6,524 bases of DNA. It comes from an uncultured Colwellia sp. GTDB lineage: Bacteria; Pseudomonadota; Gammaproteobacteria; Enterobacterales; Alteromonadaceae. The number at the start of each line of letters is the position of its first letter. Within the stretch, counting starts at the first letter, position 1. The position numbers and the translations under genes were made by a program. This document shows positions 1 to 6,524 of the stretch, one piece after another. The stretch is taken from NCBI GenBank assembly GCA_913020705.1, contig CAJWBY010000208.1, positions 1 to 6,524 on the forward strand. The letters run 5' to 3'. The notes below the pieces were generated by a model. The model was not told where the DNA came from. It ran no database searches and saw nothing but the letters and a program-made list of their open reading frames with translations.

Positions 1-18
1 ATCCTCTTACCCCTGCCA
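1..18 (+). tRNA. 3' end of a tRNA, probably a second tRNA-Gln (cut by window edge)
   Basis: These 18 bases are identical to positions 186-203, the end of the complete tRNA-Gln downstream. They cover the last two T-loop bases, the 3' strand of the T stem, the 3' strand of the acceptor stem, discriminator G and encoded CCA. The simplest reading is the tail of another tRNA-Gln gene in a tandem array, as in the E. coli glnX/glnV array near ubiF. The window starts here, so the rest of the gene and its anticodon cannot be seen. An 18-bp duplicated tRNA 3' end left by an integrated element is the alternative. A run of eight T follows at 20-27. Confidence 0.7.
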
Positions 19-38
19 CTTTTTTTGTTTAACATTCC

Positions 39-77
39 TTTTAAAACTCTGTTAAGTCTTTTTAAAACAATCTTAAA
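39..77 (+). repeat. Imperfect 21-bp tandem repeat with TTTTAAAAC cores upstream of tRNA-Gln
   Basis: TTTTAAAAC occurs at 39-47 and again at 60-68, exactly 21 bp (two helical turns) apart. Each copy is followed by a similar TTAA block (52-55 and 73-76); aligned over 18 positions the copies agree at 14. Helically phased A/T tracts upstream of a stable-RNA gene can act as curved DNA or an UP-like element; that role is an inference. A possible -10 box, TATAAC, lies at 93-98, but I find no convincing -35 at proper spacing, so the 110-bp gap between the tRNAs may be only transcribed spacer. Confidence 0.4.
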
Positions 78-128
78 CATAATTAATGAGTGTATAACTT
101 ACTTATTGCAAATTATTAGAATATCTAC

Positions 129-203
129 AGGGGTATAGCCAAGCGGTAAGGCAGCTGGTTTTGATCCAGTCATTCAGAGGTTCAAATCCTCTTACCCCTG
201 CCA
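129..203 (+). tRNA. tRNA-Gln (anticodon UUG)
   Basis: A complete 75-nt cloverleaf can be folded by eye. The acceptor strands are 129-135 and 193-199, the D arm is 138-152, the anticodon stem is 154-158/166-170 with one G-U pair, and the T arm is 176-192. The seven-base anticodon loop 159-165 places anticodon TTG at 161-163, which reads CAA and CAG. Discriminator G at 200 and CCA at 201-203 are encoded. The weak A-U first acceptor pair, the following G-C pairs and discriminator G73 fit known glutaminyl-tRNA synthetase recognition. The sequence is very close to E. coli tRNA-Gln, including the AAGCGGTAA D loop. It is transcribed towards ubiF, and no clear intrinsic terminator is visible in 204-312. 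Confidence 0.97.
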
Positions 204-312
204 TTCTTTGATTATTTTTATAAAACCCCAAAACAATAAATATTCAATATATTAACTTTGTTTTACTGTAAAGTTGAAGTTAAATTTATATAAAACTTTA
301 TAGTTCAAATCA

Positions 313-1512
313 TCAAACACCACAAGCGTAAGCTAAAGCCTTATTTTTCAAGAATGGTATCTTATCAGCCATAGTAAGCCCTATATTTCGAAAGAGCTTA
401 ATAGCTGGCGATGGGTGGCTAAACGTTGCATATAATGAATCCATTGTAGACATCATTAATAAGTTGTCTTTACGTCGCATTAATTCATAACGAGATAACA
501 CTTCAGGCTCAGACCAACACTCTCCATTCCCAATAGCAGTCGATATGACGGTCTGTAATGCTTTAACATCTTTAAAACCTAGATTAACTCCCTGCCCTGC
601 CATTGGGTTAATGGTATGTGCTGCGTCACCTAATAAGAGAACTTGTCCTTTTTGATAGGTATTGGCATGCCTGCGCGTTAACGGAAATGATCCTTTGCCA
701 ATAACTTTAATTTTACCTAAGCGTTTAGGGAATTTTTGTAAAACTTCAAGCTGAAGTTGATCATTAGATAAAGCAGATAATTTTTTTATCTCTGACTTTT
801 TGTGATACCAAACCAATGAAGCATATCCACCTAAACTACTCTTTCCAGATAAAGGTAGAAGAGCCACTGGACCTGTTTCAAAAAATTGTTGCCAAGTAAT
901 ATCTTGTTGCTCTGTTTCAGTCTCAACATTTATTAGCATTGCAGACTGTTGATAATCCCAACCTGTCATCCCAATATTTGCTAGTTTTCGAACTTGAGAG
1001 TTAGCACCATCTGCAGCAATTAGCAGTTTTGTTTTTATGTCAAACTTTTCTGAATCTTCATTATTGATTATTGAAAGATTAACTTCTTTATTTGAAGATG
1101 AAAAGTTCACCAAACTTGCTGGGCAAAATAACGTGATCTCTGGATGTTTTGCTATTTGTTGCCACAAGGAAAGCTGAATCAAGCGATTTTCAATTATATG
1201 ACCTAAGTGAGATTGTTTTATATCGTCGGCGTTAAACTCAGTATAACTGGCATGATGCTCCCAAACGCCTAAACGTTTATAAGGGCACAATCTCCATTGT
1301 TGTAATTGCGGCCATGCTTCAAGCTGTGTGAGCAAATGTTCCGAAGCAAGGGAAATAGCTGAAACACGAAGATCTAATGTTTGAGCATCGCTAAAATCTT
1401 CAGGTTGATATTGTTCAACAATGGCTACAGTAAGTCCAAGACTTGCTAAAGACAAAGCGCAAGCTGCACCAACCATACCGCCACCAACAATCACACAATC
1501 AAAATCATTCAT
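313..1512 (-). CDS. ubiF: UbiF-type FAD-dependent monooxygenase of ubiquinone synthesis
   Basis: This 399-residue protein belongs to the UbiH/UbiF/VisC/Coq6 flavoprotein monooxygenase family. Visible motifs are the N-terminal FAD-binding Rossmann motif GGGMVG (residues 10-15), the DG motif with D168, G169 and R175, and the second FAD motif LLGDAAHTINPMAGQGVN (about 293-310) with G295-D296. Length and motif spacing are normal for the family. UbiF hydroxylates C6 of the demethoxyubiquinol intermediate with O2 and NAD(P)H, working at the membrane with the Ubi complex. The UbiF assignment over UbiH, UbiI or VisC rests mainly on the position back-to-back with miaB, as in enterobacteria and vibrios. 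The minus-strand ATG at 1512 begins MNDFDCVIVGGG, a normal distance ahead of the Rossmann fold; its upstream ribosome site is weak. The stop is TGA at 313-315. No frameshift is seen. Confidence 0.85.
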   Translation of the reverse strand: MNDFDCVIVGGGMVGAACALSLASLGLTVAIVEQYQPEDFSDAQTLDLRVSAISLASEHLLTQLEAWPQLQQWRLCPYKRLGVWEHHASYTEFNADDIKQSHLGHIIENRLIQLSLWQQIAKHPEITLFCPASLVNFSSSNKEVNLSIINNEDSEKFDIKTKLLIAADGANSQVRKLANIGMTGWDYQQSAMLINVETETEQQDITWQQFFETGPVALLPLSGKSSLGGYASLVWYHKKSEIKKLSALSNDQLQLEVLQKFPKRLGKIKVIGKGSFPLTRRHANTYQKGQVLLLGDAAHTINPMAGQGVNLGFKDVKALQTVISTAIGNGECWSEPEVLSRYELMRRKDNLLMMSTMDSLYATFSHPSPAIKLFRNIGLTMADKIPFLKNKALAYACGV

Positions 1513-1569
1513 AATATCACGCTTAATTATTCAATTATTTTTCAAGTTCATTCTAACTAACCTATATCA

Positions 1570-1597
1570 CTTATACGAATATTTTTACCTGAAACAA
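1570..1597 (-). promoter_or_regulatory. Candidate sigma-70 promoter for ubiF
   Basis: Read on the minus strand, a TTGTTT box (1597 to 1592) is followed after 16 bp by TATAAG (1575 to 1570), a five-of-six match to the -10 consensus. Transcription would start near 1562 and leave a leader of about 50 nt before the ubiF ATG. A second possibility on the same strand is TTGACG (1663 to 1658) with a poorer ATTAAA box after 17 bp. Such matches are common by chance in AT-rich DNA, so this is a weak call. Confidence 0.25.
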
Positions 1598-1670
1598 CTG
1601 ATAATTGCTAAGCCTTACATTGCCTTACTTAAAGTTTAATCAGGCACTAGCTTCAAGCGTCAAGAAGGAG

Positions 1671-1676
1671 TAAAAT
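1671..1676 (+). promoter_or_regulatory. Candidate -10 box for the miaB operon
   Basis: TAAAAT is followed by a GC-rich ACGCG stretch, an arrangement seen in promoters of translation-related genes. No good -35 hexamer lies 16-18 bp upstream, so the call is weak. The box directly follows a perfect Shine-Dalgarno-like AAGGAG (1665-1670) that has no ATG, GTG or TTG at usable distance. AAGGA at 1665-1669 can pair with TCCTT at 1682-1686 in a small 5-bp hairpin. The operon promoter is expected somewhere in this divergent intergenic region. Confidence 0.2.
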
Positions 1677-1710
1677 ACGCGTCCTTAAATTGAACTAATC
1701 ATGGAGCTAA

Positions 1711-1749
1711 ATGTTTCGTGTTAGTTTCTTTAGATTTTTTGATATTTAA
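1711..1749 (+). CDS. Possible Phe-rich leader peptide upstream of miaB
   Basis: A 12-codon frame, [12 protein letters not shown], opens with ATG at 1711, preceded by GGAG at 1703-1706 with a slightly short 4-nt spacer. It ends in TAA at 1747-1749, whose last base is the A of an ATG in the miaB frame (TAATG). Five of twelve residues are phenylalanine (four TTT, one TTC). This resembles the Phe-rich leader peptides of pheA and pheST operons. MiaB completes ms2i6A37 on tRNAs reading U-starting codons, including tRNA-Phe, so a leader sensing tRNA-Phe modification or charging is conceivable. It could equally be a chance frame in a T-rich spacer. No strong terminator hairpin is visible; only weak 5-6 bp pairings can be drawn (CTAAA 1707-1711 with TTTAG 1729-1733; AACTAA 1693-1698 with TTAGTT 1721-1726). 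Confidence 0.25.
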   Translation: MFRVSFFRFFDI

Positions 1750-1763
1750 TGAGTGAAAAATTA

Positions 1764-3200
1764 ATGAGTAAAAAGCTATACATCAAAACTTGGGGTTGCC
1801 AAATGAACGAGTATGACTCGCAGAAAATGGCTGAATTATTAGACTCTACACATGGTTTTGAATTAGCCGACGAAGCTGAAGATGCTGATGTTATCTTATT
1901 AAACACTTGTTCTATACGTGAAAAAGCCCAAGAAAAAGTATTTCATCAATTAGGCCGCTGGAAAAAGTTAAAGGAAAAAAATCCTGATTTACTTATCGGT
2001 GTTGGTGGCTGTGTTGCTTCACAAGAAGGTGATGCTATTCGACAGCGTGCACCTTATGTAGACATGGTTTTTGGCCCGCAAACACTACATCGATTACCTG
2101 AAATGATTCAACAAGTTACTGGTGATCATAATCCAGTTGTTGATGTCAGTTTTCCCGAGATTGAAAAGTTTGATCGTCTTCCTGAGCCTAAAGCGGAAGG
2201 CGCCAGTGCTTTTGTGTCTATTATGGAAGGCTGCAGTAAATACTGTACTTTCTGTGTTGTACCTTACACACGTGGTGAAGAAGTTAGTCGTCCTCTTGAC
2301 GATGTTTTATATGAAATAGCTCAACTCGCTGCTCAAGGTGTGCGTGAAGTTAATTTATTAGGACAAAACGTAAATGGCTATCGTGGTGTAACACACGATG
2401 ATGAAATTTGTCGTTTTTCAGAATTATTGCGTTTGGTTGCTACTGTTGACGGTATTGATAGAGTTCGTTATACAACATCGCACCCGATTGAGTTTACCGA
2501 TGACATTATTGAGGTATATAAAGACGTTCCAGAATTAGTTAGTCACTTACATTTACCTGTACAGAGTGGTTCAGATCGCATATTAACGCAAATGAAACGT
2601 GGTCATACTGCTTTAGAGTATAAATCTCAAATTCGAAAACTTAAGAAAGCACGTCCAGATATTTGTATGTCGTCTGACTTTATTATCGGTTTCCCTGGCG
2701 AAACAGATGCTGATTTTGAAGCCACGATGGATTTAATTAAAGCGGTAGATTTCGATTTAAGTTTTAGCTTTATCTACAGCGCACGTCCGGGTACACCTGC
2801 TGCAGATATGATTGACGATATAAGCGATGTTACTAAAAAACAGCGTTTACAAATTCTTCAAGACCAGATCACCCATCAAGCATTACGTATTGCTCGTCAA
2901 ATGTTGAATACAGAACAACGTATTCTTGTTGAGGGTCCTTCAAAGAAGAACCCAATGGAATTACGTGGAAAAACAGAAAATAACCGCACAGTGAACTTTA
3001 TTGCTCCCCACACCGTAATAGGACAATTTGTTGATATTAAAATCACAGATGTTTACGCAAACTCGCTTCGTGGAGAACTAGTGCGCGAAGAAAGTGAAAT
3101 GGGTTTACGTATAGCGTATTCACCTGAAGACATATTAGCTAACAGTCATCATGCTGACAGTAAAATTGACGATTTAGGTGTTGGAACTTTCACACCATAA
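1764..3200 (+). CDS. miaB: MiaB, tRNA-2-methylthio-N6-dimethylallyladenosine synthase
   Basis: MiaB is a radical-SAM methylthiotransferase that converts i6A37 to ms2i6A37 in tRNAs reading codons that begin with U. Numbering from the ATG at 1764 (478 residues), the N-terminal MTTase domain carries the cluster cysteines C12, C49 and C83. The radical-SAM CxxxCxxC motif is C157, C161, C164, at the positions known in E. coli MiaB, and a TRAM RNA-binding domain covers about 378-441. I prefer this start because [19 protein letters not shown] aligns with the E. coli N terminus and a GAGTGA ribosome-site-like sequence lies about 10 nt upstream. An in-frame ATG at 1749 would add five residues (MSEKL); it lacks a Shine-Dalgarno sequence but overlaps the stop of the possible leader ORF. 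Stop TAA is at 3198-3200. It is the first gene of the operon and looks intact. Confidence 0.97.
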   Translation: MSKKLYIKTWGCQMNEYDSQKMAELLDSTHGFELADEAEDADVILLNTCSIREKAQEKVFHQLGRWKKLKEKNPDLLIGVGGCVASQEGDAIRQRAPYVDMVFGPQTLHRLPEMIQQVTGDHNPVVDVSFPEIEKFDRLPEPKAEGASAFVSIMEGCSKYCTFCVVPYTRGEEVSRPLDDVLYEIAQLAAQGVREVNLLGQNVNGYRGVTHDDEICRFSELLRLVATVDGIDRVRYTTSHPIEFTDDIIEVYKDVPELVSHLHLPVQSGSDRILTQMKRGHTALEYKSQIRKLKKARPDICMSSDFIIGFPGETDADFEATMDLIKAVDFDLSFSFIYSARPGTPAADMIDDISDVTKKQRLQILQDQITHQALRIARQMLNTEQRILVEGPSKKNPMELRGKTENNRTVNFIAPHTVIGQFVDIKITDVYANSLRGELVREESEMGLRIAYSPEDILANSHHADSKIDDLGVGTFTP

Positions 3201-3245
3201 TTCATCAGCTGCTTTAACCTCAGCCAATACAAAACGGATATACCT

Positions 3246-4295
3246 TTGAGCATAAGTATTAGTAAGAAGTTTGATTTAGAACCACTTGATAATAATCGCC
3301 TAGCGAATTTATGTGGCTCAATGGACGATAACTTAAAAACGGTTGAACGCCGACTTGGTGTTAAAATAAGTTATAGTAGTAATCAATTTAAAGTGATGGG
3401 TGAGCCCGCTAATTGTGATGCTGTGATCGCATTAATTAGAAACTTATATATTGAAACAGCAACAGTTAAAGGTGAGCAAAAGTCTATTAGTGATGAAATG
3501 GTACATTTAGCTATTTTAGATGCAAAAGTACTTGAGCAAGAACCAACTAAAATTGATGTTGATTTTGATAAGTTGGTAACAATAAAAACCAAGCGTGGTG
3601 TAGTAAAACCACGTAATCCTAACCAGCAAAGCTACGTACATAACATTATGAGTAATGACATTAGTTTTGGTGTTGGTGTTGCTGGCACAGGTAAAACTTA
3701 TTTAGCGGTTGCTTGTGCAGTAGAAGCTCTTGAAAAACAAGAGGTACGACGCATTTTGTTAACACGCCCAGCTGTCGAAGCGGGTGAAAAACTAGGTTTT
3801 CTACCTGGTGATTTATCACAAAAAGTAGATCCATATCTACGTCCATTGTATGACGCACTTTTTGAAATGCTTGGTTTTGAAAAAGTTGAAAAACTCATTG
3901 AACGTAATGTCATTGAAATTGCTCCCCTTGCTTATATGCGCGGTAGAACTTTAAACGATGCTTTTATTATTCTAGATGAAAGTCAAAACACTACGGTTGA
4001 ACAAATGAAAATGTTCTTAACCCGTATTGGTTTCAATGCCCAAGCAGTAATAACTGGCGATATCACGCAAGTAGATTTACCACGCGGAGTAAGATCTGGT
4101 TTACGACATGCCATTGATGTACTTGACGATATTCCAGGTATTAGCTTTAACTATTTTGAATCTAAAGATGTAGTTCGCCATCCTGTTGTAGCAAGGATTG
4201 TTGATGCTTATGATGCTTTTGAAAAAAAAGAAAAACGGTTAAAAGAAGTAAAAAACAGTCACATTTCCAATGATATTACGGACAAGAACACGTGA
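3246..4295 (+). CDS. ybeZ: PhoH-family ATPase YbeZ (TTG start)
   Basis: This 349-residue PhoH-like P-loop ATPase is associated in E. coli with YbeY and ribosome/rRNA metabolism. It acts in the cytosol; its exact substrate, probably RNA, is not settled. A KH-like N-terminal region covers about 5-75. Walker A is G144-VAGT-G149-K150-T151 and Walker B is IILDESQN (241-248, D244-E245), followed by a [10 protein letters not shown] motif (271-280). The charged C-terminal tail after about 325 is variable in the family. The start is TTG at 3246: no ATG or GTG exists in frame between the miaB stop and this codon, and the first internal Met (residue 26) would remove part of the conserved N terminus. GGA at 3236-3238 lies 7 nt upstream as a plausible ribosome site. 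The miaB stop is 45 nt upstream, and the stop overlaps the ybeY start by 4 nt. Confidence 0.95.
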   Translation: MSISISKKFDLEPLDNNRLANLCGSMDDNLKTVERRLGVKISYSSNQFKVMGEPANCDAVIALIRNLYIETATVKGEQKSISDEMVHLAILDAKVLEQEPTKIDVDFDKLVTIKTKRGVVKPRNPNQQSYVHNIMSNDISFGVGVAGTGKTYLAVACAVEALEKQEVRRILLTRPAVEAGEKLGFLPGDLSQKVDPYLRPLYDALFEMLGFEKVEKLIERNVIEIAPLAYMRGRTLNDAFIILDESQNTTVEQMKMFLTRIGFNAQAVITGDITQVDLPRGVRSGLRHAIDVLDDIPGISFNYFESKDVVRHPVVARIVDAYDAFEKKEKRLKEVKNSHISNDITDKNT

Positions 4296-4750
4296 CAATT
4301 ACCCTAGATCTTCAACAAGCTTGTGACGCACAGCATTTACCGACAAATACTCAATTCCAACTTTGGGTTGATACCGCTTTAAATCATTACCAAAAAGATT
4401 TTGAACTCACTATTCGACTTGTTGAAGTAAAGGAAAGCCAAGCACTTAATTTACAGTACAGAGAAAAAGATAAACCGACTAACGTGTTATCTTTTCCTTT
4501 TGAAGTGCCTGAAGGAATTGAACTAGACCTACTGGGTGATTTAGTCATTTGTGCTGATGTTGTCTCTGAAGAAGCAAAAGAACAGAACAAAAAACTTCAC
4601 AATCACTGGGCTCATATGGTTATTCATGGCTGCTTACATTTGTTAGGTTACGATCATATAGATGATTCTGAAGCAATCGAAATGGAATCACTTGAGACAA
4701 AATTATTGAAAGAATTGAAAATATCAGATCCCTATATTATAAATGAATAA
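4292..4750 (+). CDS. ybeY: YbeY, rRNA maturation metalloprotein (GTG start)
   Basis: This 152-residue UPF0054 protein (E. coli YbeY is about 155) takes part in 16S rRNA 3'-end maturation and 70S quality control, and is reported as a single-strand endoribonuclease. The zinc site is the conserved [11 protein letters not shown] motif at residues 112-122, with H112, H116 and H122 as ligands. The conserved block [18 protein letters not shown] (56-73), including R57, is present, as is LLGDLVIC (80-87). The GTG start at 4292 overlaps the phoH stop as GTGA (4292-4295), which implies translational coupling. A GGA at 4280-4282 lies 9 nt upstream. The start gives [12 protein letters not shown], which lines up with the E. 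coli N terminus. The stop TAA (4748-4750) lies inside a perfect palindrome. Confidence 0.96.
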   Translation: MTITLDLQQACDAQHLPTNTQFQLWVDTALNHYQKDFELTIRLVEVKESQALNLQYREKDKPTNVLSFPFEVPEGIELDLLGDLVICADVVSEEAKEQNKKLHNHWAHMVIHGCLHLLGYDHIDDSEAIEMESLETKLLKELKISDPYIINE

Positions 4751-4767
4751 TATTATTCATTTATAAT
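4736..4767. repeat. Perfect 32-bp AT-rich palindrome over the ybeY stop codon
   Basis: The left arm ATTATAAATGAATAA (4736-4750) is the exact reverse complement of 4753-4767, and the central TA (4751-4752) is itself symmetric. In RNA this gives a 14-bp stem with a 4-nt loop containing only one G-C pair (4745/4758). The left arm encodes the last four ybeY residues (IINE) plus its TAA stop. CCG, not a T-run, follows, so it is not a standard rho-independent terminator. Each arm also creates a perfect TATAAT on one strand (4762-4767 plus; 4741-4736 minus), but without a recognisable -35. Possible roles are an mRNA 3'-end or stability structure, a protein-binding site, or part of an internal ybeX promoter. 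Confidence 0.85.
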
Positions 4768-4860
4768 CCGTTACACAAATAACTATTTACCACTTGAATT
4801 TATTTTCAATTGATTAGAAACTAAGCAGCAAGATAACCTTACAGGAAATAAATAAGCTCT

Positions 4861-5736
4861 ATGAGCGATGACCAACCCCACTCTAGCAACGGCTCTGCAA
4901 ATAAATCGATACTTGATAAATTAGTACAAGTATTCACTGGAGAGCCGAGAAACAAGGAAGAACTGGTTGAGGTGTTGAATGACGCTGAAGACCGTGACTT
5001 AATTAAACCTGAAACCAAGTTAATGATCCAAGGTGTATTAGAAGTCTCTGATATGCGTGTGCGTGACATTATGATCCCAAGATCACAAATGGTCACACTG
5101 GATATTAATAACCCGCTTGAAGAATCCTTACCTATTATTTTAGAGTCTGGTCATTCAAGGTTTCCTGTAATTAATGACGACATTGATCACATTGAAGGTA
5201 TTCTACTCGCTAAAGACCTACTCGCTTATGGCTTTGGGCAACAAGAAGAATGCACCATAGCAGAAATAATTCGTCCATCTATTATTGTTCCTGAAAGTAA
5301 AAAAGTAGAACCTTTATTAAATGAATTCAGGTCAAAGCGCTACCACATGGCAGTAGTTGTTGACGAATATGGTGGTGTTTCAGGTCTTGTTACCATCGAA
5401 GACATCCTCGAACTTATCGTTGGCGAAATCGAAGATGAAACAGATGATGAAATTGAACAAGACATCAAACACCTTGCCAGTAATGTTTATCAAGTAAATG
5501 CACTCACAGAACTTGATGATTTTAATGAATACTTTAACACTAAGTTCGATGAAAATGATGCTGATACAATAGGTGGCGTGGTTTTACATCAATTTGGTCA
5601 TATGCCACAGAAAGGCGAATTAGTGATGATAGGTGATTTTGAGTTTAAAATTACTGCAGGGAATAATCGCCGTATTCAAACCCTACATATAATCATTCCT
5701 AAAGAACATAAAATCACTGGAAAAATTGTCGATTAA
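4861..5736 (+). CDS. ybeX: YbeX/CorC, CBS-domain protein
   Basis: This 291-residue soluble protein (E. coli YbeX about 292) belongs to the CorC family. It has tandem CBS domains at about 71-131 (beginning [12 protein letters not shown]) and 136-194 (ending in [20 protein letters not shown]), then a C-terminal CorC/HlyC transporter-associated domain at about 206-286 containing [19 protein letters not shown]. No membrane segment is visible. CorC was linked to Co/Mg efflux with CorA; later work links YbeX to ribosome metabolism, in keeping with its ybeZ/ybeY neighbours. CBS pairs usually bind adenine nucleotides. The start gives [10 protein letters not shown], close to the E. coli N terminus, and an in-frame stop at 4849-4851 excludes an upstream extension. 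The AGGA at 4843-4846 is rather far from the ATG (14 nt). A 110-nt gap separates it from ybeY, and lnt follows after 5 nt. Confidence 0.95.
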   Translation: MSDDQPHSSNGSANKSILDKLVQVFTGEPRNKEELVEVLNDAEDRDLIKPETKLMIQGVLEVSDMRVRDIMIPRSQMVTLDINNPLEESLPIILESGHSRFPVINDDIDHIEGILLAKDLLAYGFGQQEECTIAEIIRPSIIVPESKKVEPLLNEFRSKRYHMAVVVDEYGGVSGLVTIEDILELIVGEIEDETDDEIEQDIKHLASNVYQVNALTELDDFNEYFNTKFDENDADTIGGVVLHQFGHMPQKGELVMIGDFEFKITAGNNRRIQTLHIIIPKEHKITGKIVD

Positions 5737-5741
5737 CCTTG

Positions 5742-6524
5742 ATGAGCATCAAAGCACTAGGTATTAACCTAATACAGCGTGTACGCGCTAATTTACTTAA
5801 TAAACAAAATTTATTCAGCTTTTTTTCTGGGCTAATTTTAGTGTTTTCATATGCGCCATTTTCGCAATGGTGGATAATGGTTATTGTTCTCCCACTATTC
5901 TTTAATTCAATTAATGGCGCTGATGTAAGGACTGCAACTAAGCAGGGTTTTATATTTGCATTAGGCTGGTTTGCAAGTGGTATTAGCTGGGTACATGTCA
6001 GTATAGATCAATTCGGCGGCTTACCACTGGCGTTTTCATTATTACTCATGTTGCTACTTTGCTGTTATTTAGCGCTATACCCTGCATTGGCTTGTTATCT
6101 ATCCAGTAGGTTTTCGCCTAATAAGACATTTTCTTTATGGTTACTCCCTCCATTTTGGATGATTAGTGAGTATCTACGCACTAACGTATTAACAGGATTT
6201 CCTTGGTTGTCGATCGGTTACAGCCAAATTGATGGACCATTATCGAGTTTCGCTCCTCTGATTGGTGAAGTAGGAATTAGTGCATTATTACTCATTATTG
6301 GCATTACACTGATCAATACCGTGAAAGGTTTTTACCGTAAAGCTCATTTTTTATTACTGTCTATTATTGCAATAAGTACTTACTTATTAAGCTCCGTATC
6401 TTGGGTTAATCCCACTCAGAACACAGTAAAAACAGCATTAGTTCAAGGAAACGTTGAACAATCAATGAAATTTGAGCCAGAAAAAGAATGGCCCACGATG
6501 CTAATGTACCTTGATCACGCTAGA
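5742..6524 (+). CDS. lnt: Apolipoprotein N-acyltransferase Lnt, N-terminal half (cut by window end)
   Basis: The reading frame from ATG 5742 stays open to the last base, giving 261 residues of a protein usually about 500 long. Lnt transfers a fatty acid from phospholipid to the N-terminal cysteine of apolipoproteins at the inner membrane. The visible part is mostly hydrophobic, with membrane segments at roughly 24-56, 68-86, 93-120, 166-191 and 201-219. Family stretches GWFASGISWVHVSIDQFGG (75-93) and EYLRTNVLTGFPWLSIGYSQ (143-162) are present. TALVQGNVEQ (231-240) begins the periplasmic nitrilase-like domain. The catalytic Glu-Lys-Cys triad would lie beyond the window, so catalytic integrity cannot be judged. 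The start is 5 nt after the ybeX stop with no clear Shine-Dalgarno sequence, suggesting translational coupling. Confidence 0.95.
   Translation, partial: MSIKALGINLIQRVRANLLNKQNLFSFFSGLILVFSYAPFSQWWIMVIVLPLFFNSINGADVRTATKQGFIFALGWFASGISWVHVSIDQFGGLPLAFSLLLMLLLCCYLALYPALACYLSSRFSPNKTFSLWLLPPFWMISEYLRTNVLTGFPWLSIGYSQIDGPLSSFAPLIGEVGISALLLIIGITLINTVKGFYRKAHFLLLSIIAISTYLLSSVSWVNPTQNTVKTALVQGNVEQSMKFEPEKEWPTMLMYLDHAR

Noticed and set aside
204..312. Bidirectional terminator between tRNA-Gln and ubiF
   Set aside because: Only weak A/T stems are present (AACTTT 254-259 with AAAGTT 270-275; TAAAGTT 269-275 with AACTTTA 294-300), with large loops and no proper T-tract. The convergent layout predicts termination here, but the sequence does not show where.
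1421..1639. Plus-strand open frame of 72 codons antisense to the ubiF N terminus
   Set aside because: It lies mostly opposite a conserved flavoprotein motif region, has no family resemblance and runs into the AT-rich promoter spacer.
1707..1740. Intrinsic attenuator ending in the T-run 1735-1740
   Set aside because: The preceding stem (CTAAA/TTTAG) is only 5 bp with one G-C pair and a 17-nt loop, too weak to call.
3383..3913. Minus-strand open frames opposite phoH
   Set aside because: They overlap the highly conserved PhoH ATPase core, have low-complexity Ser/Gln-rich content, and show no start or domain support.
4791..4822. Heat-shock or sigma-70 promoter before ybeX using TTGAAT (4794-4799)
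   Set aside because: No matching -10 (CCCCAT type or TATAAT type) lies at correct spacing; TTGAA/TTCAA (4794-4798/4805-4809) makes only a weak 5-bp repeat.
4839..5096. Minus-strand 85-codon open frame opposite the ybeX start
   Set aside because: It is Ser/Thr-rich and antisense to a conserved N terminus; a shadow of ybeX.
1..6524. A novel multi-gene system, mobile element or CRISPR array
   Set aside because: All long coding regions belong to known housekeeping families in a conserved gammaproteobacterial order; no transposase, integrase or spaced repeat array is visible.

Overview
This window is an ordinary chromosomal housekeeping region of a low-GC marine gammaproteobacterium. The gene order is a tRNA-Gln array, then ubiF on the minus strand, then miaB - phoH (ybeZ) - ybeY - ybeX (corC) - lnt on the plus strand. 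This is the same neighbourhood known from Escherichia coli and its relatives. The strong AT bias, the AT-rich spacers and the close but not enterobacterial protein sequences suggest Alteromonadales, possibly Colwelliaceae (Colwellia or Thalassotalea type). That placement is an inference from sequence character, not a database match.

Layout. Bases 1-18 are the 3' end of a tRNA identical to the end of the complete tRNA-Gln(UUG) at 129-203. A 109-bp AT-rich gap separates that tRNA from the end of ubiF, and the two are transcribed towards each other. ubiF (313-1512, minus) encodes a flavin monooxygenase of ubiquinone synthesis. A 236-bp divergent intergenic region (1513-1748) must hold the promoters of ubiF and of the plus-strand operon. 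It also contains a possible 12-codon phenylalanine-rich leader ORF whose stop overlaps an upstream miaB start codon. The operon then runs miaB (tRNA ms2i6A37 methylthiotransferase), phoH/ybeZ (PhoH-family ATPase, TTG start), ybeY (rRNA-processing metalloprotein, GTG start overlapping the phoH stop by 4 nt), ybeX/corC (CBS-domain protein) and the first half of lnt (apolipoprotein N-acyltransferase), which is cut by the window end.

How the genes work together. MiaB tunes tRNA decoding. PhoH/YbeZ and YbeY are linked to 16S rRNA maturation and ribosome quality control, and YbeX to ribosome or metal homeostasis. Lnt completes lipoprotein acylation at the inner membrane. Spacing is tight (45 nt, -4 nt, 110 nt, 5 nt), as expected for one transcription unit. 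The main break is the ybeY-ybeX gap, where a perfect 32-bp AT-rich palindrome overlaps the ybeY stop codon.

I see no mobile element, CRISPR array, defence system or unknown multi-gene system. The items most worth a second look are regulatory: the Phe-rich leader before miaB and the palindrome between ybeY and ybeX.
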